64,000 bases of DNA from Cercis canadensis. Its lineage: Eukaryota; Streptophyta; Magnoliopsida; Fabales; Fabaceae. The DNA is taken from the NCBI GenBank assembly GCA_003255065.1, contig QAOA01007004.1, positions 125,634 through 189,633 of the forward strand, given 5' to 3'. The translations under genes and the position numbers were made by a program. This document shows, piece by piece, positions 54,218-64,000 of the stretch. The first letter of the stretch is position 1; each line of letters starts with the position of its first letter. The notes under the pieces were generated by a model. That model ran no database searches and had not been told where the DNA came from. It worked only from the letters and a program-made list of their open reading frames with translations.

Positions 54218-55790
54218 TGATACTTGTCTTTTAGAACTATACAATCCATGCTTTAATACTGAATTTTTACCTGCATTATAAGCAAATTCTCTCTAAACAT
54301 GGTGTTTAATCCATAAATTGGCTTTGACAGGTACCAAGATGGGTAATCAGGAAATGAGAAGAATCTGGCAGCAATTCATGGAGAAAATGACAATGAAAGC
54401 AGCCATCTACCAAGCTTTCAGGTAGACACAGGCAGTAACACGGCTGTGTGTACCCCGTGTCTAGCATCCAGAGGCTACTGCTAAGCTTATGGACAGACAC
54501 GGCCTCAGACAGGAATAGACACGGCCGTGTCCAAGGCCGTGTTGATCAAGCAGAATGTCCAAGGAACAAAGACTTAGTCTAAGGGCAAACACGGTCAAGG
54601 AAAGAGCAGAACACGGCCGTGTGAGGGGCCGTGTTGAACAGGCAGAGACTACAAAGACAGGACACGCCCAGACCAGAGAAGAGCACGGGCCATGTCTAAG
54701 TGACACGGCCGTGATCAGAAAGGAACACGCCCGTGTCAGAGCCCGTGTTCAATGACCAGAAATGCAACTTAAGTGACACGCCCAGGACCAGAAAGGAACA
54801 CGGCCGTGTCAGAGCCGTGTTCGAGCTATTTTTGACCAAATGACCTAATTCTGCACAAGTATAAAAAGGAAATATTATGCATGTGTGGAGAGAGGTCGTA
54901 CTGGGGAAGAAAGGAGCAGAAGAACTAGAGAGGCAGGGGGTGCAATTGGAACTGGATCGTCATAGAGTTTCTTCTTCTTCTCTTCTTTTCATCTCATGTT
55001 GAACTGTACTTATTTGTTTTGATTGAATTCAAGTATGAGTAGCTAAATTCTTATTGTTGGGGGTTTGATGTAATTCATTTGTAATGAAGTTTCAAGATTG
55101 AATAAACTTGTTTTAGCATAACTTCTTTTGTTGAATGGAATTTGCTATTTTTAATGCCTTTAAATGCTTAGCTACCATTTGAATGGTCAAGAGATTCGTT
55201 TCAATACTAGGAATAGTAAGATCCGAATGTGCTCTGTAAATTCTGTCCTAAATTAAGTTAATCTAGGAATAGATAACTTCGTTTAGGTGGTATCAGATTA
55301 ATTTCCTAGAACCAAATCACCTAAATTAATTAGTTGTATTAAGGAATTGAACAAATAATTAGTATAGGGAGGATTGTGTCACCAAGGAATTGGGTTCAAT
55401 CACTTTAAGGAAATGAACCAACAACAAAGGAATTGTAACTGAAATAAGTAGTCCAGTATTGATTCTGAGATTACCTTGTCTATGAGGAAATCGAATTACA
55501 AGTGAATGAAATCAACCCCTAACCTTTCTCATTCTTATTATAAATCTCACATTGAGATTGTCTCTTAAAGATTGTTACGATATTGTTGGAGTTTTGTTAC
55601 TTAGCTGTCACTTAGTTAATTGCAGCAGCTCATTCTAGGGCTGCCTTCAATCCAAACCATTGATCTTTCCGAATAGAATCTTTATTGGTGAAATTGGTAG
55701 TTGCTAGCCTTAATCCTCGTGGGAACGATACTCTACTCACTATTATATTACTTGTGTGACCCGGTATACTTGCCGGAAAAAGTCCCATCA
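54218..55790 (+). repeat. 5' LTR of the Athila element
   Basis: It starts TGATACTTGTC directly after LecRK sequence and ends CCCATCA. The U3 part holds repeated ACACGGCCGTGT-type palindromes (54519, 54611, 54798). A TATA-like box, TATAAAAAGG, is at about 54861, and AATAAA lies near 55101. Borders come from TG..CA ends and the primer site position, since the partner LTR is not available. Confidence 0.75.
54861..54870 (+). promoter_or_regulatory. TATA box of the Athila LTR
   Basis: TATAAAAAGG lies about 640 bases into the LTR, between the palindrome-rich U3 and the transcribed part. Its position fits an LTR promoter. Confidence 0.6.
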
Positions 55791-55796
55791 AGTTTT

Positions 55797-55815
55797 TGGC
55801 GCCGTTGCCGGGGAT
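55797..55815 (+). other. Athila primer-binding site (tRNA-Asp)
   Basis: TGGCGCCGTTGCCGGGGAT is the complement of the 3' end of plant tRNA-Asp(GTC) with CCA, the primer typical of Athila/Tat elements. It begins six bases after the LTR end. Confidence 0.9.
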
Positions 55816-55957
55816 TAACGGTATATTAGCAATATTAATAGTAACCAACTAGGTCCTAATTTGGATTTTGAAATTCTTGTTAGTAAATCTGGTTCAAATA
55901 TTTTATCTGTTGTTAACTTGTTTCTCTCAATTACTTATCTTACTTTAATCTTGGTGT

Positions 55958-57646
55958 ATGCGAGGTACTCTCGATTCCAGCTCATTAGTTTTTGATCCTG
56001 AGATTGAGAGAACAGCTCGAAGACTTCGCAAGCAGACTAGAAGAGCAAGACAAGCACATCCGACAGTTATGGCAGAACAAAACCAGAATCCTCCACTGCA
56101 CAATAATAGCAATGGAGTTGGACAAAACCCTCCACCGCGAACGCTCATGGAATATTCTATCCCAACAGCCGCAGGATGTAGAGCGAGTATAACAGGACCA
56201 CCGGTTCAAGCCAATCACTTTGAACTTAAACCGGCTCTTCTTCAGTTAGTACAGCACAATCAGTTCAGTGAAAGTGTGCTAGAAGATCCAAATGGGCACA
56301 TAGCCAACTTTCTGCAGATTTGTGACACGATGAAGTTGAATGAGGTGAGTGATGATGCAATTCGACTTAGGCTTTTCCCTTTTTCTGTGAGAGATAAGGC
56401 CAAAAGCTGGTTGGATTCTCAACCAAGGGGTAGCATCACCACTTGGTCAGATTTGGTGAATAAGTTTCTCGCTCGATATTTCCCTCCTTCCAAATCAGCA
56501 AAGTTGAGGACATAAATTACTTCATTTCGCCAACAAGATGGAGAATCATTGAGTGAAGCTTGGGAGCGGTACAATGATATACTGAAGAGATGCCCACATC
56601 ACTCGTTCGAATTTTGGATCCAAGTCCAGAGTTTTTACAACGGTATGCTTCCTCACACAAAAGTAAATGTGGATGCTGCAGCAGGAGGAGCTGTAAATTA
56701 TAAAACTCCGGAGCAAGCCTGGGATTTGTTTGAGAAGATGGCTTGTAATGACTACCAGAGTCACGGAGAGAGATCTATAGTCAAGAGAGGCGTCATGGAA
56801 GTCGGGACACTAGATGCACTGTTAGCCCAGAACAAGCTATTAACACAACAGGTGGCTGAGTTGTCCAAGAAGTTTGAGACTGTCAACGTGAATGCAGTCA
56901 ATTTCTCTCTACCAGTTTGTGACTTTTGTGCAGGGAGCCATGTAAATGGAGAGTGTCCGGGTAACATGTTTGGACCTCCAGTGCCTCAAGAGCAAGTGAA
57001 CTACATGGGAAATCCTTCCAGACCTCAGAATAATCCTTATGCTCCTACGTATAATCCGGGGTGGAGGAATCACCCAAATTTCTCATGGGGTAATCAAGGA
57101 AATCAAGGGGGTTCCCACAGACCCAACTACTCATATCAATCCCCACATTAGACAACTCAAGGTCATGCTTCACAACCTCAAACCAATGAGAAGAGTCCTT
57201 CTTTAGAGAGTGCACTAGAGAAATTGACCACTCAAACCTCGGCTTTCATTCAGAAAACTGCAACATTTATGGAGGAAACCAGGAGCGGGTTCAGAAATCA
57301 ATATGCATTAATTCGGAAGTTGGAAACTCAAGTGGGGCAGATAGCAAGACAATTGGCAGACAGACCTCAAGGATCCTTGCCCAGTGATACTATTTCAAAT
57401 CCTAAGGAGCATATCAAAGCCATAACTACAATGAGCGGAAAAGTGCTGGAGCTCAGTCCAAGACAAGAAACACCAGAAGAGAAAGATGATAAGGTAAATA
57501 GGACAAATGGGAACACATTATCTAGCCGCCCCACTGAGGCAGAAAGTGGAGAAGAGAGGGAGAAATTGACCAGACCTTGTGCTACAATACCTCCAGTCAA
57601 GGTGCATTTTCCTCAAAGGCTCAAGAAACACCAGGATGAAAAATAA
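55958..57646 (+). pseudogene. Athila gag, broken by stops
   Basis: One frame runs from the ATG at 55958 with in-frame stops at 56513 (TAA), 57149 (TAG) and 57644 (TAA). The first part has the retrotransposon gag core (NHIANFLQICDTMK-like segment; IRLRLFPFSVRDKAKSWLDSQ; KFLARYFPPSK). The middle has a C-rich patch (CDFCAGSHVNGECP) and an Asn/Pro-rich stretch. The last part has a coiled region (MEETRSGFRNQYALIRKLE). The frame then changes by one base near 57700 before the protease. No intact gag can be made. Confidence 0.9.
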
Positions 57647-60600
57647 TTCAGCAAGTTCTTAGAGGTTTTCAAGAAATTACAGATAAATATACCTTTTTGC
57701 TGAAGCACTGGAACAAATGCCATCCTATGTGAAATTTATGAAGGATTTTCTGACCAAGAAAAGAAGAATCGGAGATGATGAGACAGTCATGTTGACTGAG
57801 GAGTGCAGCGCTATTCTACAGAGAAAATTGCCTCCAAAGCTCAAAAATCCAGGGAGTTTCTCTATTACATGCACTATTGGAGACATCACTTTTGGGAAGG
57901 CATTATGTGATCTGGGAGCGAGTGTGAGCCTTATGCCTCTATCTATCTTCAAGAGGTTGGGAATTGGTCAAGCAAAACCCACCATGATTACACTCTAGCT
58001 TGGCGACCGGTCTATCAAACATCCCTACAGTTTAGTAGAGGACGTCTTGGTTAAGGTTGACAAGTTCATCTTTCCGGTGGATTTTGTTGTCCTAGACATG
58101 GAGGAGGATGGAGAGATTCCGCTGATCTTGGGACGGCCATTTCTAGCTACTGGGAGAGCATTGATAGATGTAACTGATGGGACTCTGACTCTAAAAGTTC
58201 AAGATGAGAAGGTGATCTTCAATGTGTTTAGTGCGATGCAACATCCTATGGAGAAAGAGGAATGCTTCCGCCTGGATATTCTGGACTCTATCATTGCTAG
58301 CACGTTCAGGGAGAATCTAACCTCTTGTCCTCTTGAAAGAGTTTTGGTGGATGCAGTGACCATAATAGATTTAGCAGGAGATTCAGCATGCGCAGAACAT
58401 GTAGCATTATTGGATGCTCTACCATCGTATTCGACATCCGCACCACCTAAGCTAGAAGAATTAAAAAGGGAGGTGAATCAAGAGCAATCTCCAAAAGTTG
58501 AGCTCAAGCCACTGCCGCTGACCTTGAAGTATGTCTTCCTTGGTGAGAATAATTCCTCTCTCGTTATCATTAATTCCGAATTAACTAAGTTAGAGGAGGA
58601 GAAACTGTTACGGGTATTGAGGAGGTATAAAAGCTCCATTGGATGATCGATTGCTGATTTAAAAGGCATCAGTCCATCTTTTTGTATGCACAAGATCCTC
58701 ATGGAAGAAAACCATAAAGCTGTTGTACAACCCCAAAGGAGACTAAATCCAATCATGAATGAAGTAGTGCGAAAGGAAGTGGTAAAACTCCTAGATGCTG
58801 GAGTTATTTACCCTATCTCGGACAGTTCATGGGTAAGCCCAGTTCAGGTGATGCCCAAGAAAGGAGGGACAACAGTAGTGATGAATGAAAAGAATGAACT
58901 AATTCTCACTAGAACAGTCACGGGATGGCGCGTATGCATCGACTACAGAAAACTGAATGATGCCACGAGGAAGGACCATTTCCTTCTCCCTTTTATAGAT
59001 CAGATGCTGGAGCGCCTAGCCGGTCATGAGCATTACTGTTTTCTGGATGGGTATTCGGGTTACAACCAAATTGCCATAGCTCCGGAGGATCAGGAAAAGA
59101 CCGCCTTCACTTGCCCCTATGGAGTGTATGCTTATCGGAGGATGCCATTCGGATTGTGCAATGCCCCGGCCACTTTTCAAAGGTGTATGCTTTCCATATT
59201 CTCTGACATGAATGAGAAATTTATAGAAATATTTATGGATGACTTTTCTGTTTTTGGCTCTTCTTATGATAATTGCTTGCATAATCTGTCTTTAGTGTTA
59301 AAAAGATGCCAAGAAACCAATTTGGTTTTGAATTGGGAAAAGTGTCATTTTATGGTCAGAGAGGGGATTGTTTTAGGGCATAAAATTTCTGCCAAGGGGA
59401 TAGAGGTCGATAGGGCTAAAGTAGAGGTAATTGAAAAATTACCCCCTCCTACTACTGTTAAAGGGGTGCGTAGTTTTTTGGGACACGCAGGCTTTTATAG
59501 AAGATTTATTCAGGATTTTTCTAAAATTGCTAAACCCCTATATAACCTACTGGTGAAAGATGAAACTTTTGTTTTCAATAAGGAATGTCTGTTAGCTTTT
59601 AATACATTGAAGCAAAAGTTGATTACTGCCCCTGTGGTGATCCCACCTGATTGGGATTTACCTTTTGAACTTATGTGTGATGCTAGTGACATAGTTGTAG
59701 GTGCTATCTTGGGGCAGAGAAAAAATAAATTATTGCATGCCATATACTATGCAAGTCATGTGTTAGATTCTGCTCAACTTAACTATGCCACTACTGAAAA
59801 AGAGTTGTTAGCCATTGTTTTTGCATTTGATAAATTCCGCTCTTATTTAGTAGGTGCCAAGGTTATTGTATATACTGATCATGCAGCTCTTAGGTATCTC
59901 TTTGCTAAACAGGATTCCAAGCCTAGGCTCATCCGCTGGATCTTGCTGTTGCAAGAATTTGATCTGGAGATAAAGGACAAGAAAGGAATGGACAATGTGG
60001 TGGCTGATCACCTGTCTAGGAATGAGCAACAAGAGAAGAACCAAGCTACACCTCTTCCCATCAATGAGGAGTTCCCAAACGAATAACTCTTGGTAGTGCA
60101 CAGCTTGCCATGGTATGTTGATTTTACAAACTTTAAAGCTGCCAAGGTCCTACCTGTACTCCCAACAGTTAAAGAGATTCATTCATGAGGCTAAGTTCTA
60201 TGTCTGGGACGAGCCTTATTTGCTGCGAAAATGTGTTGACGGGCTCTTGAGGAGATGTGTCTCACAAGAAGAGGTGAAGGATATATTGTGGCATTGCCAT
60301 GCTTCAAACTATGGTGGCCATTTCAGTGGAGATCGGACAGCTGCCAAAGTTCTCCAATCAAGGTTCTACTGGCCAACAATCTTCAAAGACGCCTATGACT
60401 ATGTGAAGACGTGTGACCGCCGCCAAAGGACTGGCAACATCTCAAAAAGGCATGAAATGCCTCTGAATTCAGTACTCGAAGTTGAATTGTTTGATGTTTG
60501 GGGAATAGATTTCATGGGTCCTTTCCCATCATCATACTCTAATGAGTATATTCTGGTCGCAGTTGATTACGTGTCTAAATGGGTTGAAGCAACTGCCACA

Positions 60601-61389
60601 AGAACCGATGATACTCAGATAGTTATGAGTTTCCTCAAGAAGAATATATTTTCAAGATTTGGAGTTCCAAGAGCTTTGATCAGTGATGAGGGCACTCACT
60701 TCTGTAATAAGCGAATGGACGCTTTATTGAGCAAGTATGGAGTGAGACACCGCATAGCAACTCCATATCATCCACAAACCAGTGGTCAAGTAGAAGTGTC
60801 AAACAGAGAGTTGAAGAGAATTCTTGAGAAGACTGTCAACGCCTCTAGAAAGGATTGGGCCCTGAAACTCGATGATGCTCTTTGGGCATACCGCACTGCA
60901 TTGAAGACACCTCTTGGCATGTCTCCGTATCAGTTAGTGTATGGCAAGGCTTGTCATTTGCCTGTTGAATTGGAGCACAAAGGATGGTGGGCCATGAAGA
61001 TCCTAAATTTTGACCTGGCAAAAGCAGGGAAAAAAAGGGTACTTCAACTTCACGAACTGGATTAATTCAGATATAAAGCTTATGAGAGTTCCAAGCTTTA
61101 CAAAGAGAAGACAAAGAAATGGCATGATAAAAAAATCATCCAAAGGATTTTTGAACCAGGACAACAAGTCTTGCTGTACAATTCAAGACTGAGACTCTTC
61201 CTGGGAAAGCTGAAATCAAGGTGGTCAGGACCATTTATGGTCAAGACAATATATCCCTATGGAGCGATTGAGGTGGCTGACAGAGAAACGGGAAGGAGTT
61301 TCAAGGTTAATGGGCAACGACTTAAGCATTACTGGGGAGATGAGGTTAAACACCACATTTCTTCAATGGCCCTCACTGCATCAGCATGA
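57647..61389 (+). pseudogene. Athila pol (PR-RT-RH-IN), broken
   Basis: 57717-60086 is one frame with stops at 57996 (TAG), 58644 (TGA) and 60084 (TAA). The protease has LCDLGASVSLMP and LILGRPFLATGRALIDV. RT has the catalytic FMDD (near 59235) in place of YMDD, and RNase H has [14 protein letters not shown] and VADHLSRN. After a frame change near 60110, the integrase (60115-61389, TAA at 61063) has H..H and [11 protein letters not shown], where the second zinc Cys is Arg. The catalytic D, D, E are present in [18 protein letters not shown] and [11 protein letters not shown]. The C-terminal segment is [15 protein letters not shown]. It is non-autonomous. Confidence 0.92.
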
Positions 61390-61431
61390 TCTCCGAGATA
61401 GTCCGACTGAGGACTTTAAAATTAAGCGCTT

Positions 61432-61449
61432 CTTGGGAGGCAACCCAAG
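61432..61449 (+). other. Hairpin just after Athila pol
   Basis: CTTGGG, a six-base loop AGGCAA, then CCCAAG, 40 bases after the pol stop. I recall the GCGCT..TTGGGAGGCAACCCAAG string as recurrent at this place in plant Athila/Tat elements; its role is not known to me. Confidence 0.7.
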
Positions 61450-61563
61450 TCTTTACCCCTTTCTCCTTATTTACTTTTAGTTGTTTTCATTCTGTTTTTG
61501 CTTTACATCTTCATTTTTGTCATTTTTGTTCATTAAATTTTGTTTTTGGTATCTCAGGAAGGA

Positions 61564-62051
61564 ACACGGTCTGTAACACGGCCGTGTCATGAGCCGTGTG
61601 AAGAGGGCAGAGAGCTCAGAGATACAACACGGCCTGGAACACACCCGTGTCCATGCCCGTGTTCGAGGTCCAGAGAGCTCAGAAGAGAGACACGGGTACA
61701 CACATGGCCGTGGCAGTGAACGTGTACCACTCACAGAAATCCAACAGACAGACACGGTCTGGAACACGCCCGTGTTCACCCCCGTGTCACTTACCCATAA
61801 TGAATTGTCTCTAGGCATGCCAGGTGTTGTCTCAGGTAAGTTTATAATTCTGCCAGATCACGAACACGGTCACAAACACGGCCGTGTTGTGACCGTGTCA
61901 CTTAATTCACATATTACACGGTCTGAGACACGGTCACGCCCGTGTCACTTAAAAAACACCCCCGTGTCACTTAAACACCCCGCGTGTTTATCCCGTGTCC
62001 CTATTTTACAGCACGACACGCCCACAGAACACGGCCGTGTTGTGGGCGTGT
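61564..62051. repeat. Palindrome-rich array of ACACGGCCGTGT motifs
   Basis: Perfect 12-base palindromes ACACGGCCGTGT are at 61576, 61876 and 62029, with many half-sites and ACACGCCCGTGT variants between. Two are wrapped in longer inverted arms: 61864-61898 (ACACGGTCACAA and TGTGACCGTGT) and 62016-62051 (ACACGCCCACA and TGTGGGCGTGT). The same motif lies in U3 of the 5' LTR. Both strands stay open for reading over part of this stretch, but I do not take that as coding. Confidence 0.9.
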
Positions 62052-62287
62052 CACTCAGAAACTTTAAAAGCTGAAATCGCAGAGCAGTTCATCACTTCTG
62101 AAATTCCCCTTCTTCTCATTTTCTCTCAAATCCCTAGCTTTTCCGAGCATCCCCCACCCATTTCCGGCCAATCCCAGTCCAATTAAGCCCCAAATTCTTT
62201 GCCCTAGGCACATTTCCCCAATTCACCACATCAGCACATACATTACAGCAGTTCTTTTGCCATTTTCGACTACTCTGCTTCCTACAG

Positions 62288-63091
62288 GTATGACATTTTT
62301 AATTCTTCTTATCTTCTGCTATGTTTTGATTACGAGTGTTTGCTCTATGTACCTAGCTTAGTTCATATGGTGGTTATCTGCATGATTTCTGTGCTCTATG
62401 ATTGTTGTCTGCATAATATGAATTGAGTGAGGGAATTTCACCTAGGTTGCATCAGAATTGGAATCAATGTTCATTGCATATGATTGGAATCACTGAGATA
62501 ACTGCTGCATAATTTGTGCTTAGTGAGGAGATTTAGGATGGCATAGTATACTGAATTGACTGTAAGAATAGATCATTGGGGGAATTTAGTGAGGTTGAGG
62601 GTATGATCTGCATAATCTGTGTTTAGTGAGGTTGAGGGTGTTATGCTGAAATCACCATTGCAAGTTGTTGTTAGGGACAGTTGTTCATTTTACACATTCC
62701 TCATTTAGCCACTATCATGGATATTGTCTTGTGGATTTGGTTAATTTATCCAAAAATTCATGCATAGATTTTGTTTTCTCAGCTTGTAATGATCATTACT
62801 GTGGATAGATTATCTGAGTTTCCTGTCTAGCACAGTAGGAACCTGACTTTGTTGAATTGTTAGTGGGGTAATTGATGATGATGACTTGGGTAAATATATG
62901 AGGTTAGAAATTGGAATTATGAAAATGAGATAGGATTCGAGATATAATGTGGGGCACTGAAATAGTATACTGAATTTCAATTTTACTACCCTGCTGCCTT
63001 GTGTATAACTCTTTGTCGAATTACTGAGATTCTGAGAATACTTGCTGAATTACTGTTTTGGCAACTTACTTAGTAAATTTGTTTTTTCCAG
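62288..63091 (+). other. Probable intron before the Athila extra ORF
   Basis: CTACAG|GTATGA at 62288 fits a splice donor and GTTTTTTCCAG at 63081-63091 fits an acceptor, nine bases before the ATG at 63101. The sequence between is T-rich and has no open frame. Upstream (about 62090-62287) looks like a CT-rich plant 5' leader. Splicing is inferred from sites only. Confidence 0.6.
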
Positions 63092-63100
63092 GACACCAAA

Positions 63101-64000
63101 ATGACGAAGCGTACTGATGACGCACAACCTCGCCGGGAGAAACTGAAGACAAGGAAGAACCGGCCAAACCCTCCAGAATCACCTTCTCCTCCAGCCAAGA
63201 AGAGAAGGTCAGGGGCCCCTGGCTAGTGTTGCAGGAGCTTGGCATCGATGAGGAGATTCGCCAACTCCTCAGTCCAGGACAGTGGGGCAACATCTTCGAG
63301 CTCCAGGAACCGGCATATAGAGAACTCACCCTGGAGTTTCTCGCCACTGTCGAGGTCAACACCACGTTCACACCAACCAACTCTACGTGGTATGAGCCTG
63401 ACAGTATCCGGTTCCGTCTCGGCAGTTTCATGCATAGCATGAACCTTCAAGAGTTCACCGAGGCAGCAGGGTTAGCTGGACAACCCTCTGCCACAATCAG
63501 GTCTGAGAACACATTCCTAATGGACTGGGCCTTCACCAGCGAAGACCCGGTAGAATGCTGGCTCAAAGTGAGCACTGAAGCCACTTACGAGGCCAAGCGG
63601 TCCAAGGCATCCACCCTCCGGTCACCAGCACTCAGGTACATCCACAAGCTGCTGGTGCACTCACTGAACGCCAGAAGGGAGAGCACAGGCGTCGTGAGTA
63701 AGAGGGACCTCTTCTTTCTCCGATGCATAAAGGAGAAGANGGATACGCTTTCATTCAACTGATCAAGGGCTATCTCCATCGGGGCAACTTTGGAGCCATC
63801 GGCGGCGGATCAGTCATCACTCGCCTTGCATGCCACCTGGATGTGCTGGGTGATGAGTTGACCCTCACGGTCGCTTGTCGACCTTTGCCGCTGGGCATGG
63901 ACACCCTGAGGGCGATGGGGATGGTGGAGCGCCGTACTGACAGCCAGGGCACCTACTTTGCCCTGGCCGGTGCTCCACAACGAGCTGTGCCTGGCAGCCC
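63101..64000 (+). pseudogene. Athila extra (post-pol) ORF, partial and frameshifted
   Basis: ATG at 63101 opens a basic, proline-rich start with a possible nuclear signal (PAKKRR), ending in TAG at 63224. The body continues in another frame from about 63220 (LQELGIDEEIRQLL; YRELTLEFLATVEV; IRFRLGSFMHSMNLQEFTEAAGL; LRYIHKLLVHSLNAR). It shifts again at the N at 63740, after which it is open to the window end (AFIQLIKGYLHRGN; GGGSVITRLACHLDV). The pattern resembles the ATHILA ORF-1 family of plant retrotransposon proteins. Function is unknown; it occupies the place where an env-like gene would be. The shift at the N may be an assembly error, the one at about 63220 looks real. Confidence 0.7.

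Larger units (their letters stand above)
54218..64000 (+). mobile_element. Athila-lineage Ty3/Gypsy retrotransposon, 3' end outside the window
   Basis: It has a long 5' LTR (54218-55790), a tRNA-Asp primer site, gag, protease, RT, RNase H, integrase, a palindrome-rich spacer, a probable intron and a further ORF. The RT motifs ([38 protein letters not shown]) and the extra 3' ORF fit the Athila lineage. The 3' LTR is not seen, so the target duplication and age cannot be read. gag and pol carry several stops and frame changes. It sits within the kinase region of psiLecRK-7. Confidence 0.93.

Noticed and set aside
54461-54755. Short frames on both strands inside the Athila LTR
   Set aside because: Same palindrome effect as at 61477-62074, within U3 of the LTR.
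61564-62051. CRISPR-like regular repeats
   Set aside because: Spacing is irregular, the units are palindromes inside a plant retrotransposon, and there are no cas genes.
61477-62074. Overlapping open frames on both strands rich in His, Arg, Gly and Val
   Set aside because: They are caused by repeated ACACGGCCGTGT units, which contain no stop in most frames. There is no start context or known domain.
1-64000. tRNA or rRNA genes
   Set aside because: No cloverleaf or rRNA core was recognised. The tRNA matches at 28760 and 55797 are retrotransposon primer sites.

Overview
The window is nuclear DNA of a plant, most likely a eudicot. Several things point there: intronless L-type lectin receptor kinases (LecRK) of the clade IX type, Copia and Athila-lineage Gypsy LTR retrotransposons, a BED-finger hAT-type gene, an AT-rich intergenic background, and a SINE and foldback elements of plant type. 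No species can be named from the sequence alone. Five isolated N bases (3269, 10990, 12772, 46335, 63740) mark assembly joins; three of them sit between duplicated sequence.

The host content is a tandem LecRK cluster on the + strand. It holds four full-length genes: LecRK-1 (8522-10573), LecRK-2 (18667-20763), LecRK-4 (31801-33840) and LecRK-5 (39828-41864). It also holds a lectin-only truncated copy (psiLecRK-3, 22661-24136), an internal fragment (47136-47364), a frameshifted copy cut by a retrotransposon (psiLecRK-7, 52444-54217), and a 39-base 3' tail of another copy whose body lies left of the window (3365-3403). LecRK-4 belongs to a different sub-branch from the others. Each intact product should be a plasma-membrane receptor kinase: signal peptide, legume-lectin ectodomain, one membrane span and an RD Ser/Thr kinase. 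Membership of this family suggests a role in sensing at the cell surface, but no ligand can be read from sequence.

The cluster grew by segmental duplication. A block of about 4 kb lying 5' of LecRK-2 (14040-18544) recurs 5' of LecRK-5 (35610-39720) and again, without its gene, at 47365-50340. Other flank modules recur at 7739, 22220, 30130 and 51855. One old Copia insertion near the LecRK stop codon (target duplication AATAT) is present at three loci. In LecRK-1 and LecRK-5 the LTR now supplies the last codons and the stop codon.

Mobile elements fill much of the rest: the 3' part of a Copia element (1-3364), the 3' end of a LINE (about 4170-4955), a complete but mutated Copia element on the - strand (24393-29077), a tandem Copia array (41852-47135), several foldback elements (about 13020, 30333, 49439), a SINE nested in one of them (49464-49573), and an Athila-lineage Gypsy element from 54218 to the window end. 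The Athila element has a long LTR, a tRNA-Asp-type primer site, broken gag and pol, a palindrome-rich stretch, and a further ORF behind a probable intron.
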